NCBI RefSeq assembly: GCF_000419605.1
Contig: NZ_ATTI01000001.1
Coordinates: 2,452,501-2,516,500 of the forward strand
DNA length: 64,000 nt
From: Sphingomonas phyllosphaerae 5.2
GTDB taxonomy: Bacteria; Pseudomonadota; Alphaproteobacteria; Sphingomonadales; Sphingomonadaceae
Direction: 5' to 3'
The notes beneath the pieces are model-generated. The model was not told the origin of the DNA, did not search any database, and saw only the letters and a program-made list of their open reading frames with translations. Below are positions 34,777 to 45,776 of this stretch, piece after piece (the stretch's first letter is position 1; each line of letters begins with the position of its first letter). Both the position numbers and the translations under genes were made by a program.

Positions 34777-36198
34777 TCAAAGCGTAAGCGCGGCCTTGAC
34801 CCCCATCACGCCGACGTCGCGGGCTTCGCGGACACCGCCGGGCTGGTGCACCCATTGCAGGTTCGGGCGAAGTTCAAGCCACTCGATCGGATGCAGGCTA
34901 TAATAGACCTCGGCCGCATATTCGGCGTCGCGTACCGGCGTCCCCGGCACCAGTTCGTCGGCACGGGCCACGCGCCCATTGACGTTGGTGCGCGCCACTG
35001 CGACACCCAGCACGTCACCGGGCAGAGCGGGCACGACCCCCTTGTAGAAGATGCCGAGCGCAATCTGATTGTCGATGACGCTGGTTTTGCGATCGAGCTG
35101 CGTGACGTTCAGGAACATGCCCAGCCCGGTCAGCGACTTGCCGTCCTTCGATGTGCCCGTAAGCTGCTGCTGCATCGAGAAATAGACGCCATAGCGACTC
35201 GAATGACGCAAAGGCTTGGTGCCGGTGACGACGATCGCGCGGCGATTGCGGTCCAGCAGCACGTCGTCGCCCGCCGCGGTGCCGATCCACCCGCCGACCT
35301 TGTACGAACCCACCTTCCCGTCGTCGCCGCCGCGGCTCGCACCCGCCTCGACCGGGATCAGCACGCCGGTCGCGCCGCGGAAACGGGCGACGAAGAAGTC
35401 GTTGTCGAGATTGCGCGGATTGATCTCGTAGACCGCACCCTGAACGTAGCGATCCTCGTCAAGCGCGACGCGCACCCGCGCGCCCCATTGGCTGATCGGC
35501 CAGCTATGCCAATAATCTCCGGCCAGGTATCCCGGCGGGCCACCGCAGAAACTCAGGTTCATGAAGTGACAGGAAAATACCGCAAAGTCCTCACCGGGAC
35601 TGGTGCGCCCCAGCTTCACTTCGGTGCGCTCGCCGATCTTCTGTTCCCACCACAAATGCGTCAGCCGGACGGTCTGCCCCCTCCCGTAGACTTCCTGCGC
35701 CTGTAGCAGCAGGCCCAGCCCGGCGTCGGCAGTCAGGTTATAGCCGCGCCGCCATGTCACCGTCCCCCTCACCGCCCCGCCGGTGATCCCGGCCAGCTTC
35801 TCCATGTCGAGCAGCGCACCTACGTCGAACTGCCCGGTCTCGCGAAACAGCTTCCGCTCGCCGCCCGCGAAATTATAGCCGCTCTCGGACGCGTAGCGCG
35901 CAGACAGCCCGATCCCCCGCCTGCCCAGCCGCGTGCGGATCTCGTGCCAGTCGCCGATCAGCCCGGGCGGGGGCGAACTTTGCGTGTCGCCGATCAACGA
36001 CGATGGCGACGTGTCGCGCGGCCTTCGCGCGGCGGGCGTGCGCGGTGGGCGCTGCGTGTCCCCGGAGCGGCCTGTGGCGCTGTCGCCCGGCTTGGCCACG
36101 GCGGGATCGGCGGGCGGCGACGCGCCGATATCCACCTGCTGCGCCTGTGCCGAACCCGCGATGAGCAGAGCCGCCGCGAAAAACCCCCTGCTTATCAA
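34777..36198 (-). CDS. Carbohydrate porin, OprB family
   Basis: 473 residues from TTG 36198, the only plausible start before an in-frame stop; AAAAGG lies upstream. Signal LISRGFFAAALLIAGSAQAQ. An N-terminal Pro/Ser-rich stretch contains a short internal duplication (SLIGDTQ and GLIGDW). The barrel part reads SARYASESGYNFAG, TWRRGYNLTADAG and RTSPGEDFAVFSCHFMN, OprB motifs, and ends MGVKAALTL. It would form an outer-membrane sugar channel. Sugar specificity unknown; single gene. Confidence 0.88.
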   Translation of the reverse strand: MISRGFFAAALLIAGSAQAQQVDIGASPPADPAVAKPGDSATGRSGDTQRPPRTPAARRPRDTSPSSLIGDTQSSPPPGLIGDWHEIRTRLGRRGIGLSARYASESGYNFAGGERKLFRETGQFDVGALLDMEKLAGITGGAVRGTVTWRRGYNLTADAGLGLLLQAQEVYGRGQTVRLTHLWWEQKIGERTEVKLGRTSPGEDFAVFSCHFMNLSFCGGPPGYLAGDYWHSWPISQWGARVRVALDEDRYVQGAVYEINPRNLDNDFFVARFRGATGVLIPVEAGASRGGDDGKVGSYKVGGWIGTAAGDDVLLDRNRRAIVVTGTKPLRHSSRYGVYFSMQQQLTGTSKDGKSLTGLGMFLNVTQLDRKTSVIDNQIALGIFYKGVVPALPGDVLGVAVARTNVNGRVARADELVPGTPVRDAEYAAEVYYSLHPIEWLELRPNLQWVHQPGGVREARDVGVMGVKAALTL

Positions 36199-36338
36199 CG
36201 CCCGCAGCCTTTTCCATTCTCATAACGGAGGCACAACGAAAAAGAAGGTGAAAAGTTCTCACAAGCTGACGCAAGTCGCAAAACCAGCGACCCGCATCAT
36301 CGCAGATGCAAACTGTCATGCAAGAAAGTTTCGGGAGC

Positions 36339-36357
36339 GCGCGATGCTTCATCGCGC
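36339..36357. terminator. Perfect 8-bp hairpin after dapD
   Basis: GCGCGATG (36339-36346), loop CTT, CATCGCGC (36350-36357). It lies in the gap downstream of dapD (minus) and upstream of the porin start. No T-run, so its action as a terminator is doubtful. Confidence 0.4.
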
Positions 36358-36400
36358 CGCACCCGAAGAACCCCTATGAGCAAGGCAATGAAAGTATTAG

Positions 36401-37228
36401 TTAATCGCGCAACAAGTCGTTGATACTGGTCTTGCTGCGGGTCTGTGCATCGACCCGCTTTACTATCACCGCGCAATATAGCGCCGGCTTGCCCTCGCCG
36501 CCGCCGATCGATCCGGGCACGACCACCGCATAGGGAGGCACCTCGCCACGGAACGTCTCACCGGTTTCGCGATCGATGATCTTGGTCGACGCGCCGAGAT
36601 AGACGCCCATTGACAGCACCGCGCCCTCACCGACGCGGACGCCCTCCGCCACTTCGGCGCGCGCGCCGATGAATGCGCCGTCGCCGATGATGACCGGATC
36701 TGCCTGCAGCGGCTCCAGCACGCCGCCGATCCCCGCCCCGCCCGAAAGGTGGACGTTCTTGCCGATCTGCGCACAACTGCCCACCGTCGCCCAGGTGTCG
36801 ACCATCGTGCCTTCGCCGACATGCGCGCCGATGTTGACGAAGCTGGGCATCAGGATCGCGCCCTTGCCGACGAACGCGCCGCGCCGCACCACGCTGCCCG
36901 GCACCGCACGGAAGCCGGCCGCGCGGAACTCCGCCTCGCTCCAGCCGGAGAACTTGCTCGGCACCTTGTCGAACCAGTGTCCCGCACCCGGACCGTTGTC
37001 GATCAGCACATTGTCGTTCAGGCGGAAGCTGAGCAGCACCGCTTTCTTCAGCCACTGGTTGACCCGCCAGCCGCCCGCGCCGTCCGGTTCCGCGACGCGC
37101 GCCTCGCCCGCATCCAGCAGCGCCAGCGCACGATCCACCGCGACGCGCACCGCGCCCCCAGTGGTCAGGCCCAGTTCGGCGCGATTTTCCCAGGCGGCAT
37201 CGATCGTGGCGGAAAGCTCGGCGGTCAT
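36401..37228 (-). CDS. dapD: Tetrahydrodipicolinate N-succinyltransferase
   Basis: 275 residues from ATG 37228, which sits in an ATGA overlap with the HAD phosphatase stop; a longer frame to 37429 only adds an overlapping tail. Cytoplasmic step of lysine and meso-DAP synthesis using succinyl-CoA. N-terminal helical part [20 protein letters not shown], then a left-handed beta-helix of hexapeptide repeats ([20 protein letters not shown]). Length equals E. coli DapD (274). Confidence 0.97.
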   Translation of the reverse strand: MTAELSATIDAAWENRAELGLTTGGAVRVAVDRALALLDAGEARVAEPDGAGGWRVNQWLKKAVLLSFRLNDNVLIDNGPGAGHWFDKVPSKFSGWSEAEFRAAGFRAVPGSVVRRGAFVGKGAILMPSFVNIGAHVGEGTMVDTWATVGSCAQIGKNVHLSGGAGIGGVLEPLQADPVIIGDGAFIGARAEVAEGVRVGEGAVLSMGVYLGASTKIIDRETGETFRGEVPPYAVVVPGSIGGGEGKPALYCAVIVKRVDAQTRSKTSINDLLRD

Positions 37229-37890
37229 TGGTCCTCCAACAGTGACTGGACCCACGCGGTGACGTCCGTCACGCGGTGGTCGACATAGGATCGGTCGGCG
37301 TCGTGATCTTGCTCGGACCCGTTGTCCACCCACACGGTGGTCATCCCGATCGCCTTCGCTGGTTTCAAGTTGCGCGCCATGTCCTCGACGAACAGCGCGC
37401 GCGTCGGATCGATCGCGAACGCGGCGCACAGCCCGGCATAGGCGGCGACGGCCGGCTTCGGCACCAGATCCATCGCGACGATGTCGTGCACCGCCTCGAA
37501 ACTCTGCCCCAGCCCGAGCCGCTCCAGCACCTTGAGCGCATAGGGCCGGTCACCGTTGGTGAAGACCAGCTTGCGGCCCGGCAACTGCGCCAACGCGGCG
37601 GCGAGCGGCGCATTCTCCTCCAGCGCGTCCATCTCGATATCGTGGACATAGGCGAGGAAGGCATGCGGATCGACGTCATGCTCGGCCATCAAGCCGGCCA
37701 GTGTCGTGCCGTGGCCGAGGAAATACTCCTTCTGGATACGCCGCGCCTCGACGGGGTCGACGCCAAGGAAGTCCGCGATGAACGCGGTCATCCGCCGGTC
37801 GATGTGCGCGAACAGGTCGGCACGCGCCGGGTACAGCGTGTTGTCGAGGTCGAAGATCCACGTGTCGACGTGCGCGAAGGCGGGGTGCAT
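37225..37890 (-). CDS. Pyrimidine 5'-nucleotidase, HAD family
   Basis: A 221-residue cytoplasmic HAD phosphatase of the SDT1/Ynk1-type pyrimidine 5'-nucleotidase group. Motif I is FDLDNTLYP (Asp14 and Asp16), motif II FTNGDRP, then a helical cap and [15 protein letters not shown] as motif III/IV. The C-terminus has [12 protein letters not shown]. Coupled to dapD (ATGA). The nucleotide substrate is inferred from family. Confidence 0.88.
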   Translation of the reverse strand: MHPAFAHVDTWIFDLDNTLYPARADLFAHIDRRMTAFIADFLGVDPVEARRIQKEYFLGHGTTLAGLMAEHDVDPHAFLAYVHDIEMDALEENAPLAAALAQLPGRKLVFTNGDRPYALKVLERLGLGQSFEAVHDIVAMDLVPKPAVAAYAGLCAAFAIDPTRALFVEDMARNLKPAKAIGMTTVWVDNGSEQDHDADRSYVDHRVTDVTAWVQSLLEDQ

Positions 37891-38018
37891 GGGCGCGCGC
37901 TGTAGTGGCTTTGCCGCGCGGCGTCACCCCGCCGCTACGGGCGGTGCAAACCACCGCTATCCCGTGCGAAAGCTACAATCGGCTGGCGAACTCCCGCTGG
38001 CCTCCCCACCTTCCTGTT

Positions 38019-39017
38019 ATGACCCGCTATTCCCTTCTCGACCTCGTCCCCGTCACCGAAGGCGGCTCCGTCGCCCAATCGCTTGCCAACGCTGCCGATC
38101 TCGCCGTCCACGCCGAGGGGCTCGGCTTCAATCGCTACTGGGTGGCCGAGCATCACGGGATGACCGGCATCGCCTCCGCAGCGACGGCGGTGGTGATCGC
38201 GCATGTCGGGCAGGCGACGAAGACGATCCGCATCGGCGCCGGTGGGATCATGCTTCCCAATTCCGCGCCGTTGCAGATCGCCGAGCAGTTCGGCACGCTG
38301 GATGCGTTGTTCCCCGGCCGTATCGATCTGGGGCTTGGCCGCGCGCCTGGTTCGGATCAGCGGGTCGCGCACGCGTTGCGCCGCAACCTGAACAGCGACG
38401 CCAACGAATTCCCGCGCGACGTGGTCGAACTGCAAAGCTACTTCGCCGACGATGGCCGCACCGGCATCGTGGCCACCCCGGGTGCGGGCGCCAAGCCACA
38501 GATGTGGATCCTGGGTTCGAGCCTGTTCGGCGCGCAACTCGCCGCGATGCTGGGGCTGCCCTACGCCTTCGCGTCGCATTTCGCCCCCGATTCGCTCGAC
38601 CAGGCGCTCGCAATCTACCGCCGCGATTTCCGCGCATCCGAGACGCTCGCGAAGCCCTACGCCATGGCCGGCTTCAACGTCTTTGCCGCCGACACGCGTG
38701 ACGAGGCGGAACTGCTCGCCAGTTCGCAGCAGCAGCAGTTCGTCGCGCTGCGCACCGGCAATCCCGGGCGCATGAAGCCGCCGGTCCCCGGTTATCGCCA
38801 GTCGCTCCCGCCGCAGCATGCCGCGATCCTCGACCATGCGCTGTCGGCGAGCGCGATCGGCACCCGCGATGAAGTCGCGCGCGGCATTGCGGCGTTCGTG
38901 GAGCGCACCGGCGTCGATGAGGTGATGCTGACCAGCGCCGTCTACGATCACCAGGCCCGCCGCCATTCGATCGCGCTGGCGGCCGAGGCGATGCACGGCA
39001 TGAAGCTGGCTGCCTGA
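38019..39017 (+). CDS. LLM-class flavin-dependent oxidoreductase
   Basis: 332 residues from ATG 38019. A luciferase-like TIM-barrel monooxygenase using FMN from a partner reductase. [19 protein letters not shown] near the N-terminus and [20 protein letters not shown] are typical of this LuxA-like subgroup (TIGR03558-like). [13 protein letters not shown] follows. Substrate unknown. It is divergent from the dapD block and upstream of purEK. Confidence 0.9.
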   Translation: MTRYSLLDLVPVTEGGSVAQSLANAADLAVHAEGLGFNRYWVAEHHGMTGIASAATAVVIAHVGQATKTIRIGAGGIMLPNSAPLQIAEQFGTLDALFPGRIDLGLGRAPGSDQRVAHALRRNLNSDANEFPRDVVELQSYFADDGRTGIVATPGAGAKPQMWILGSSLFGAQLAAMLGLPYAFASHFAPDSLDQALAIYRRDFRASETLAKPYAMAGFNVFAADTRDEAELLASSQQQQFVALRTGNPGRMKPPVPGYRQSLPPQHAAILDHALSASAIGTRDEVARGIAAFVERTGVDEVMLTSAVYDHQARRHSIALAAEAMHGMKLAA

Positions 39018-39216
39018 CGGGATTGCACCGCGCGCAGGCATTCCCAGCCCGCGCCTGCCGCGTGCCGCTGGCGAGAGGACGGCTCCTTTCGTTGCGGATG
39101 ATCGCCGAGTGTCGGTCAGGCCCGATCCGGGGAACGTTACGTCGACGGGCGCCTGCCCGCGCAGACGCGGCGACGAAGGGCTGGACGCGACCGACTCGCG
39201 ACGCTAACCGCACGCG

Positions 39217-39689
<473 letters not shown>

Positions 39690-39693
<4 letters not shown>

Positions 39694-40760
39694 GCGAGAT
39701 CGTCCCGCCCGGCAGCACGATCGGCATCCTCGGTGGCGGTCAGCTCGGCCGCATGATCGCCAGCGCCGCCGCCGACCTCGGCTATCGCACCCATGTCCTC
39801 GCTCCCGATCGCGAAAGCGTCGCGGCGCAGACCGCTTCGTCGCTGACGCGCGCCGATTACCACAACAAGGTGGTGCTCGCCGACTTCGCCGCGCAATGCG
39901 ACGTCGTCACCTACGAGTTCGAGAACATCGCCGCCGGCCCGGTCAGGTGGCTGGCGGAGCGCGTGCCCGTCTACCCCGCGCCGCTCAGCCTCGAAGTCGC
40001 GCAGGATCGCGTCCGCGAGAAGACGTTCGTGGAGGAGGTCGGCGGTCGCCCGGCGCGCTGGCAGGCGGTGAACACGCGTGAGGAGCTCGACGACGCGCTC
40101 GCCGCGATCGGCTGCCCCGCGGTGCTCAAGACGACGCGCTTCGGCTATGACGGCAAGGGGCAGATGCGCCTCGCCTCCGCCGCCGATGCCGACACGGCCT
40201 GGGAGGCGATCGGCGGCCCCGCGATCCTCGAGGCGTTCGTCACCTTCACGCATGAATTCTCGATCGTGCTGGTGCGCGGGCGCGACGGCACGATCACCAG
40301 CTACCCGCCGCCGTGGAACGAGCATCGCGACGCGATCCTGCATCGCTCGACGCTTCCGGCTCCCGCGCCGATCGCGGCGCAATGGACCGAGGCGGCCGCG
40401 CTCACCGGGCGGATCGCCGACGCGCTCGGCCATGTCGGCGTGCTGACCTGCGAGTTCTTCGCCGGCGCCGACGGCCCGGTCTTCAACGAAATGGCGCCGC
40501 GCGTCCACAATTCCGGGCATTGGACGATCGAGGGTGCGGCGACTTCGCAATTCGCCAATCACGTCCGCGCGATCTGCGGCTTGCCGCTCGGCGACACCGC
40601 GCTGGTCGCGCGCGGCGTGGAGATGGAGAATCTCATCGGCAGCGACTGGGAACGCTGGCCCGATTACGTCGCCGCTCGCGACACCTACCTCCACCTCTAC
40701 GGAAAGCGCGAGACGCGCCCGGGCCGAAAGATGGGGCACGTCACCCGGCTGGCGCGCTAG
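39690..40760 (+). CDS. purK: N5-carboxyaminoimidazole ribonucleotide synthase
   Basis: 356 residues from ATG 39690. ATP-grasp enzyme making N5-CAIR from AIR, bicarbonate and ATP; partner of pur[14 protein letters not shown] is the nucleotide-binding start, [15 protein letters not shown] and [12 protein letters not shown] are the grasp, and [17 protein letters not shown] is the metal site with Glu and Asn. A dispersed repeat lies just after. Confidence 0.97.
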
Positions 40761-40873
40761 GCTGAATCGAATTGCAGCGCCTCACGGGTGCCGCACTGCT
40801 CGCCAATGAAGATCATACGACTGTTCGGGCGACCCGCGCTCCCGCGATCGGGCCAATGCGTTCCCGCCACCGG

Positions 40874-41075
40874 TCACTGCGAGCATGCCGAACCACTCCG
40901 GCGTTCCGCCCGACGCCGTGGATTGCGTCGCCATGCTCGTAACGACGGCGCGTGCGGCGAAGGCCGCTGAATGTCGCTCGCTCGTAGGACGGCATAGCGT
41001 CGAGGCGATCCGCCATCGAACATCCAGCGTCGTGACGCGGCCCCGGCGTAATTCGCTCCGCTCGCAACGACGAAC
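40874..41075. repeat. Dispersed inverted repeat and half-copy
   Basis: A worn full copy at about 40874-40946 (TCACTGCGAGCATG against CATGCTCGTAACGA) and a half-copy ending about 41069 (CGCTCCGCTCGCAACGACG). They lie in the purK-SIMPL gap. Same family as 534 and 55339. Confidence 0.6.
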
Positions 41076-41120
41076 TTGCATCAACCCGTCGCATCTCGCT
41101 CTTCGGCCTGCGATGCTGCG

Positions 41121-41873
41121 TTATGGCGCGATCGCGTACCGGACGAACACCTGCGCACGCGTCTCGATCGGCCGCGGCTTTGCATCCAGCTCGATCGGTG
41201 GCGGTGGGGGCGGCGGCGGTGGAGCGGGCGGGGCGTCACCGAATTGCACCCGCTCGCCCCCGCCGAAGCCGGGCTGGTCGCGTACTTCCATCAGCGGCCC
41301 CAGTGCCACGCCGGCGTTACGCGCCAGCGTCGTCGCGCGCTGGCGTGCATCCTCCATCGCCGCCAGGCCGGCGCGCGCCTGTGCTGCGTCCGGGTTCGAC
41401 AGGACGAATCCTTCGAGCCGTGCATCGCTCGCCCCCAGTCGCGCGGCGAGGCCGATCGCGGTCGCGGCCCTGGCGACGTTGCGTGCCCGGACGTTGGTCT
41501 GCATCGTGGCGATATAGCCGACGATCGTGCAGTCGCCGGTGCTGACCCGCGGCTGGCTGTTATAGCCCTGTCCGTCGGCGCATGTGCCGCTCCGCGCCCC
41601 GATGACCGTGACGTTACCGGTCGTAAGCTCGCTTTCGCGTCCCAGCAGTGCGGCGAGCCCGCCGGCCACCGCCTTCTGCCGGGCGGCCAGCTGGCGCGTC
41701 GCCGAGTCCGGATCGGCACCTTCGCCGCGCAGGTAGACGACCATCATGGCGACGTCCGGCGGCGTCTGCACCACGCCGCTTCCGGTCACCTGAATGGTTC
41801 GCCCTGCCGGCTCTTGCGCCAGCGCCGGCATGGCCGCCAGCAGCGCCGCCGCCGCCGCGATCAATCCGCGCAT
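41121..41873 (-). CDS. SIMPL-domain (DUF541) periplasmic protein
   Basis: 250 residues. Signal MRGLIAAAAALLAAMPALAQ. The SIMPL fold begins TIQVTGSGVVQTPPDVAMM, as in E. coli YggE. A tail of nine prolines (GDAPPAPPPPPPPPPIEL) near the C-terminus is followed by a last beta segment (ETRAQVFVRYAIAP). YggE-like proteins affect oxidative-stress tolerance; the exact role is unknown. Two Cys (TCADGQ, GDCTIV) may pair in the periplasm. Confidence 0.88.
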   Translation of the reverse strand: MRGLIAAAAALLAAMPALAQEPAGRTIQVTGSGVVQTPPDVAMMVVYLRGEGADPDSATRQLAARQKAVAGGLAALLGRESELTTGNVTVIGARSGTCADGQGYNSQPRVSTGDCTIVGYIATMQTNVRARNVARAATAIGLAARLGASDARLEGFVLSNPDAAQARAGLAAMEDARQRATTLARNAGVALGPLMEVRDQPGFGGGERVQFGDAPPAPPPPPPPPPIELDAKPRPIETRAQVFVRYAIAP

Positions 41874-41947
41874 GTCATTCCCCCACTCGTCACGATTGCT
41901 ACCGTGGCGGAAAACGATGACGCGACCGTGTCACGCGACGTCGCCGC

Positions 41948-42361
41948 TCACACGCGCAACGTGTCGTACACCACCACCTTGCGCCACAGCTTTTCGCAAT
42001 CGGCGACAAACTGCCGGTGGATCGGATGGTCCTGATACGCCTTCTGGTCGGCAACGGTGTCGAAGAACATCAGCTCCGACACCTGATAGCTGCCGTCCAC
42101 GACGTCGCGCGCCTCGGTGTCGGCGGGCACCCCGACGTGCAGCGCGCGCACGACCGGGATTGCCGCCAGCGTGCGCAGCCCGGCGACCAGCCGGTCGCGA
42201 TCGGCGGTCGACGCCGGATCATGCAGCCAGAAGAACACGTGGTGCAGCACCGGCGCCGGCACCACTGCGGCGGCGGCGTGCGCCTCGCCCGGTGCGCCCG
42301 CCGCGATCCCCGCTCCGCCGACTGCCATCATCGCCATCATCTCCCTGCGTCCCGTTTCCAC
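41948..42361 (-). CDS. Dabb-family (stress A/B barrel) protein with signal
   Basis: 137 residues from GTG 42361. An N-terminal twin-Arg, [18 protein letters not shown], looks like a Tat or Sec signal ending near GEAHA. The rest is the Dabb dimeric alpha/beta barrel: [12 protein letters not shown] and [20 protein letters not shown]. Cytoplasmic Dabb enzymes are small antioxidant-like or polyketide-modifying; an exported one is unusual. Function not known. Confidence 0.8.
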   Translation of the reverse strand: METGRREMMAMMAVGGAGIAAGAPGEAHAAAAVVPAPVLHHVFFWLHDPASTADRDRLVAGLRTLAAIPVVRALHVGVPADTEARDVVDGSYQVSELMFFDTVADQKAYQDHPIHRQFVADCEKLWRKVVVYDTLRV

Positions 42362-42486
42362 ACCGTCTCTCCCTGTGTCGGCGCCGGATTTGCCTTGCTG
42401 CGTCGTGACTTACCAGCGCGAAATACACGAACGGCGCGGCAGGATCGCTCCTGCCACGCCGCTGGTCGCATCCGGGTGCGTTCGCG

Positions 42487-42786
42487 TCAGGCGGTGCGCG
42501 TGCCGTTCAGCGGGAAGCTGCCGAACGCGCCTGCGCCGACGCTGCCGGTCACCGCGTCACCATCCACCGTGGCGGTGATATCGAGCGTCATCGGCATCGG
42601 CACGGTCATCTGCTGCTTCCACGCCAAGGTGTTGCCATCGACCGTCCCGTTGACGTCCGACGCGCCCATCGCGCCCGATGCCTGTCCCGTGAACGTGTCA
42701 CCCGACTGCGTGACCGTCAGCGTCATCTTCTGGTCGCCCAGCGGCGACTTCACCGTGCAATCGTATGTTCCGTCCACTCCGGCCAT
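42487..42786 (-). CDS. Small beta-rich hypothetical protein
   Basis: 99 residues. MAGVDGTYDCTVKSPLGDQK and GNTLAWKQQMTVPMPM alternate in a beta-sheet-like pattern, perhaps a small lipocalin-like barrel. No signal. It has an excellent ribosome site (AAGGAG) and starts 11 bases after the M16 stop, so it is probably the second gene of that unit. I recognise no named family. Confidence 0.75.
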   Translation of the reverse strand: MAGVDGTYDCTVKSPLGDQKMTLTVTQSGDTFTGQASGAMGASDVNGTVDGNTLAWKQQMTVPMPMTLDITATVDGDAVTGSVGAGAFGSFPLNGTRTA

Positions 42787-42797
42787 CGTGATACTCC

Positions 42798-45632
42798 TTA
42801 CTTGGCCACGGGCGCCGGAGGCGTTCCGGCCACCGCGGCAGCAGCCATGACCTCGACTGGCAACCCCAGCGTGTCAAGCTGCGGCTTAACCTTCGCCGCC
42901 TCGCCGACGACGACCCACACGAACTTCGCCGGATCGATCGCCGCCTTGGTCGCCGCGGTGACCTCGGGCAGCGTCAGCGCGCGATATTTCTGCGTGATCG
43001 TCGCGTAATAATCGTCGGGGCGTCCATAGAGGTCGTTGGTCTGCATCGCGGAGAGCACGTTGTCCGATGTCTCGAAGTCGCCGGACAGCGAGCGGGTGCC
43101 GGCGTTGATCGCGCGCGTGAACTCGTCCTGCGTCATCGGCTTGCCCGCCAGATACTGCGAGACGTCGCTGCGCAGCGCCGCGAGCGCGGGGCCGGTCTGG
43201 TCGGCCTGCACCGGCGCATACATCACGTACGGTGCCGCCATCGCGTTGCGGCTGAAGGCGCCGCGCACGCCGTAGGACCAGTGCTTGTCCTCGCGCAGGT
43301 CCATGTTGAGCCGACCCAGGAAACTGCCGCCCAGCGCGTCGTTGCCGACCTCGACCGGCAGCAGGTCGTCGGTGCCCTTCAGCCCGGTCTGCACGCCCGC
43401 CGCGATCATCGACTGCGGGCTGTTCGGGCGATCGATCACCACGATGCGTGGCGACACCGACTTCACCGCCGGCGGAAAGGTCTTCGTGCCCGGCGTACCG
43501 GTCGGCTTCCAGTTCCCGAAGCGCGCCTCCATCACCTGCTGGATTTCAGCAAGCGGGCGATCGGACACGACGAAGATCTTCGCCTTGTCGGGACGCAGCC
43601 ACGCCTGCTGGAACGCGATAAGGTCGGCACGGGTCAGCGAGGCGACCGCCGTCGCATCGCCGGACCCCTGCGCCTTGGCATAAGGCGAACCGGGCGACAC
43701 CAGCTTGGGCAGCACGCGCTGCACCAGCCCCTGCGGGCTGGTCAGTTCCTGCGCGATCCCGGTCAGCTGCTGCGTCTTGACGCGGCCCAACTCGCTTTCG
43801 GGGAAGGACGGCGCACGCGCGATGTCCGCCCACAGGTCAGCACCCGCCGCGAGGTTGGCGCTCGGCACGCGCAGCGACAGTGTCGTGCGGTCCGCGCTGC
43901 TCCCGCTGCCGATCGTCGCGCCCAGCCGCTCGCGCGCCTCCGCGATGCGGATCGAATCCAGCTTGGCCGTGCCCTCGTCCATCATGCTGAGCGTCAGCTG
44001 CTGCGTGCCCAGCTTGTCGGCGACGTCCGCCGCCACGCCGGCATCGAAGCTCAGCACCGCCTGCGTGATCGGCACGACGGCGCGGTTGGCGTAGACCAGC
44101 TCGATCCCGTTCGACAGCTTCGCGCGCTCCACCTTCGGGAACGACAGATTGGCGATTTCGCCGACCGCCGGGATCGCGCCGCGCGTGCCCTTGGCGGGCG
44201 GCTCGGGTGCCTCGACGACCTTGGCGGGCGGCACCGCCTTCGATTCGGCGTAGGCATCGCGATCGCCGTTGATGATCTCGATCTGATACGCCGGCCGCGC
44301 CAGCCATTTGCCGACCGCTGCCTTCACGGTCGCCGGTGTCTGCGCCGCGAGCGCTGCCAGCTGCTTCTTGTAGAAGCCGGGATCGTTCGAATAGAGCGCC
44401 CCCTCGGCCAGCGCCGTCGCCTTGCCGCCGAACCCGCCGACCGCTTCCAGCCCGTCGATGCGGTTCGACACCGTGCTGGTGACGTAGCGGTTGACCTCGT
44501 CTGCGGTCGGCCCGTTCTTCATGAAGTCGGCGACCAGCGCGTCCAGCCGCTTCGACACCGTTGCGGCGTCGACGCCCGGGCGGACGATCGCGATGACCTG
44601 GAACGTGCCGACCTGCGCGAACGATTCATATTCGGCCGAACTCTGCACGGCCAGCTTCTCGCCCTTGACCAGCGCATTGTCGAACCGCGAGCTGGCGAGC
44701 CCGCCCAGCACACCGGCGGCGACTTCCAGTGCCGGCGCGTCCTTGTCGTTCAGCCCCGGCACCGCCCATTCCTTCATGATCAGCGTCGCCGCGACGCGAT
44801 CCTTCATCACCTCTCGCGCCGCGCCGGGAAGCGCGTTCGGCACCGGCGCGGGCGGCGCGATGCTCTTCGGCCCGGCCTGGATCGTGCCGAAATACTTTTC
44901 CACCAGCGGCTTGGCGGTCGCGACGTCGACGTCACCGGCCAGCACCAGCACCGCGTTGTTCGGGCCGTAATGGCCTTTGAACCATTCCTTCACGTCGGCG
45001 AGGCTGGCGGCGTCCAGGTCCGCCATCGATCCGATCGTGGTGTGCCCATAGGGATGCGTCGCCGGGAACAGCCCCTCGGTCGCCTTGTAGCGGAGCAGGC
45101 CGTACGGCTGGTTGTCGCCCTGCCGCTTCTCGTTCTGGACGACCCCGCGCTGCTCATCCAGGACGCCCTGCGTGATCGCGCCGGTCAGATAGCCCATGCG
45201 ATCCGATTCGAGGAACAGCGCACGCGCCAGCGCCGCCGTCGGCACCGTCTCGAAATAATTGGTGCGGTCGAAATAGGTCGTGCCGTTGAAATCGGTGGCG
45301 CCGACCTGCTGCAGCGGCTCGAAGAAGTCGCCCGGCGCGTTCTCGCTACCGTTGAACATCAGGTGTTCGAACAGATGCGCGAAGCCGGTCTTGCCCTGCG
45401 GCTCGTGCTTGGAACCGACGTCGTACCAAACGCTTACCGCGACGATCGGCGCCTTCCGGTCGGTGTGGACGATAACGCGCAGGCCATTCTTCAGCGTGAA
45501 CTGCTGGTAGGGAATGTCGACCGCCTTCACCAGTTGCGAAACCGGCGCTGCGGCGGGCGCGGTCTGCGCCTGCACGGGAGTCGTCAAAGCCGCCAGCGCC
45601 GTGCCGGCTGCCAGGAATGCGCGATAGGCCAA
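42798..45632 (-). CDS. M16 zinc metalloprotease (pitrilysin-like)
   Basis: 944 residues from TTG 45632, chosen because GGGGAG precedes it and a signal LALRAF-type leader (PLAYRAFLAAGTALAALTTPVQAQ) begins there; the longer open frame to 46178 would overlap marR and has no homology. Two M16 domains. The first holds the inverted zinc motif HLFEH near 87-91 with a second Glu downstream; the second is inactive-like. It degrades peptides in the periplasm. The 99-residue protein follows. Confidence 0.93.
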   Translation of the reverse strand: MAYRAFLAAGTALAALTTPVQAQTAPAAAPVSQLVKAVDIPYQQFTLKNGLRVIVHTDRKAPIVAVSVWYDVGSKHEPQGKTGFAHLFEHLMFNGSENAPGDFFEPLQQVGATDFNGTTYFDRTNYFETVPTAALARALFLESDRMGYLTGAITQGVLDEQRGVVQNEKRQGDNQPYGLLRYKATEGLFPATHPYGHTTIGSMADLDAASLADVKEWFKGHYGPNNAVLVLAGDVDVATAKPLVEKYFGTIQAGPKSIAPPAPVPNALPGAAREVMKDRVAATLIMKEWAVPGLNDKDAPALEVAAGVLGGLASSRFDNALVKGEKLAVQSSAEYESFAQVGTFQVIAIVRPGVDAATVSKRLDALVADFMKNGPTADEVNRYVTSTVSNRIDGLEAVGGFGGKATALAEGALYSNDPGFYKKQLAALAAQTPATVKAAVGKWLARPAYQIEIINGDRDAYAESKAVPPAKVVEAPEPPAKGTRGAIPAVGEIANLSFPKVERAKLSNGIELVYANRAVVPITQAVLSFDAGVAADVADKLGTQQLTLSMMDEGTAKLDSIRIAEARERLGATIGSGSSADRTTLSLRVPSANLAAGADLWADIARAPSFPESELGRVKTQQLTGIAQELTSPQGLVQRVLPKLVSPGSPYAKAQGSGDATAVASLTRADLIAFQQAWLRPDKAKIFVVSDRPLAEIQQVMEARFGNWKPTGTPGTKTFPPAVKSVSPRIVVIDRPNSPQSMIAAGVQTGLKGTDDLLPVEVGNDALGGSFLGRLNMDLREDKHWSYGVRGAFSRNAMAAPYVMYAPVQADQTGPALAALRSDVSQYLAGKPMTQDEFTRAINAGTRSLSGDFETSDNVLSAMQTNDLYGRPDDYYATITQKYRALTLPEVTAATKAAIDPAKFVWVVVGEAAKVKPQLDTLGLPVEVMAAAAVAGTPPAPVAK

Positions 45633-45741
45633 AGGTAAGCTCCCCGGGGAACAAGGTGTCTGCTGAAACCATAGCGCACCGGCTCGCCTTCGCAAGCGGC
45701 GCGGCATGAGCGCACCCCGGCAATGTTGCGAAACAAAATCG

Positions 45742-45773
45742 TTGACTGCCTCGGCAATGGTTGCCATGGCAAC
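45742..45773 (+). promoter_or_regulatory. MarR operator/promoter with overlapping palindromes
   Basis: GTTGCCATGGCAAC (45760-45773) is a perfect 14-bp palindrome just before the marR ATG (45777). A second one, GGCAA-TGG-TTGCC (45753-45765), overlaps it, so three GGCAA/TTGCC half-sites alternate. TTGACT (45742-45747) could be the -35. The layout fits autorepression by MarR, which would also control the downstream efflux genes. Confidence 0.6.
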
Positions 45774-45776
45774 GGT

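Noticed and set aside
36339..36357. Intrinsic terminator for the porin or dapD with T-run
   Set aside because: The hairpin is perfect but neither strand has the run of T needed; kept only as a low-confidence hairpin.
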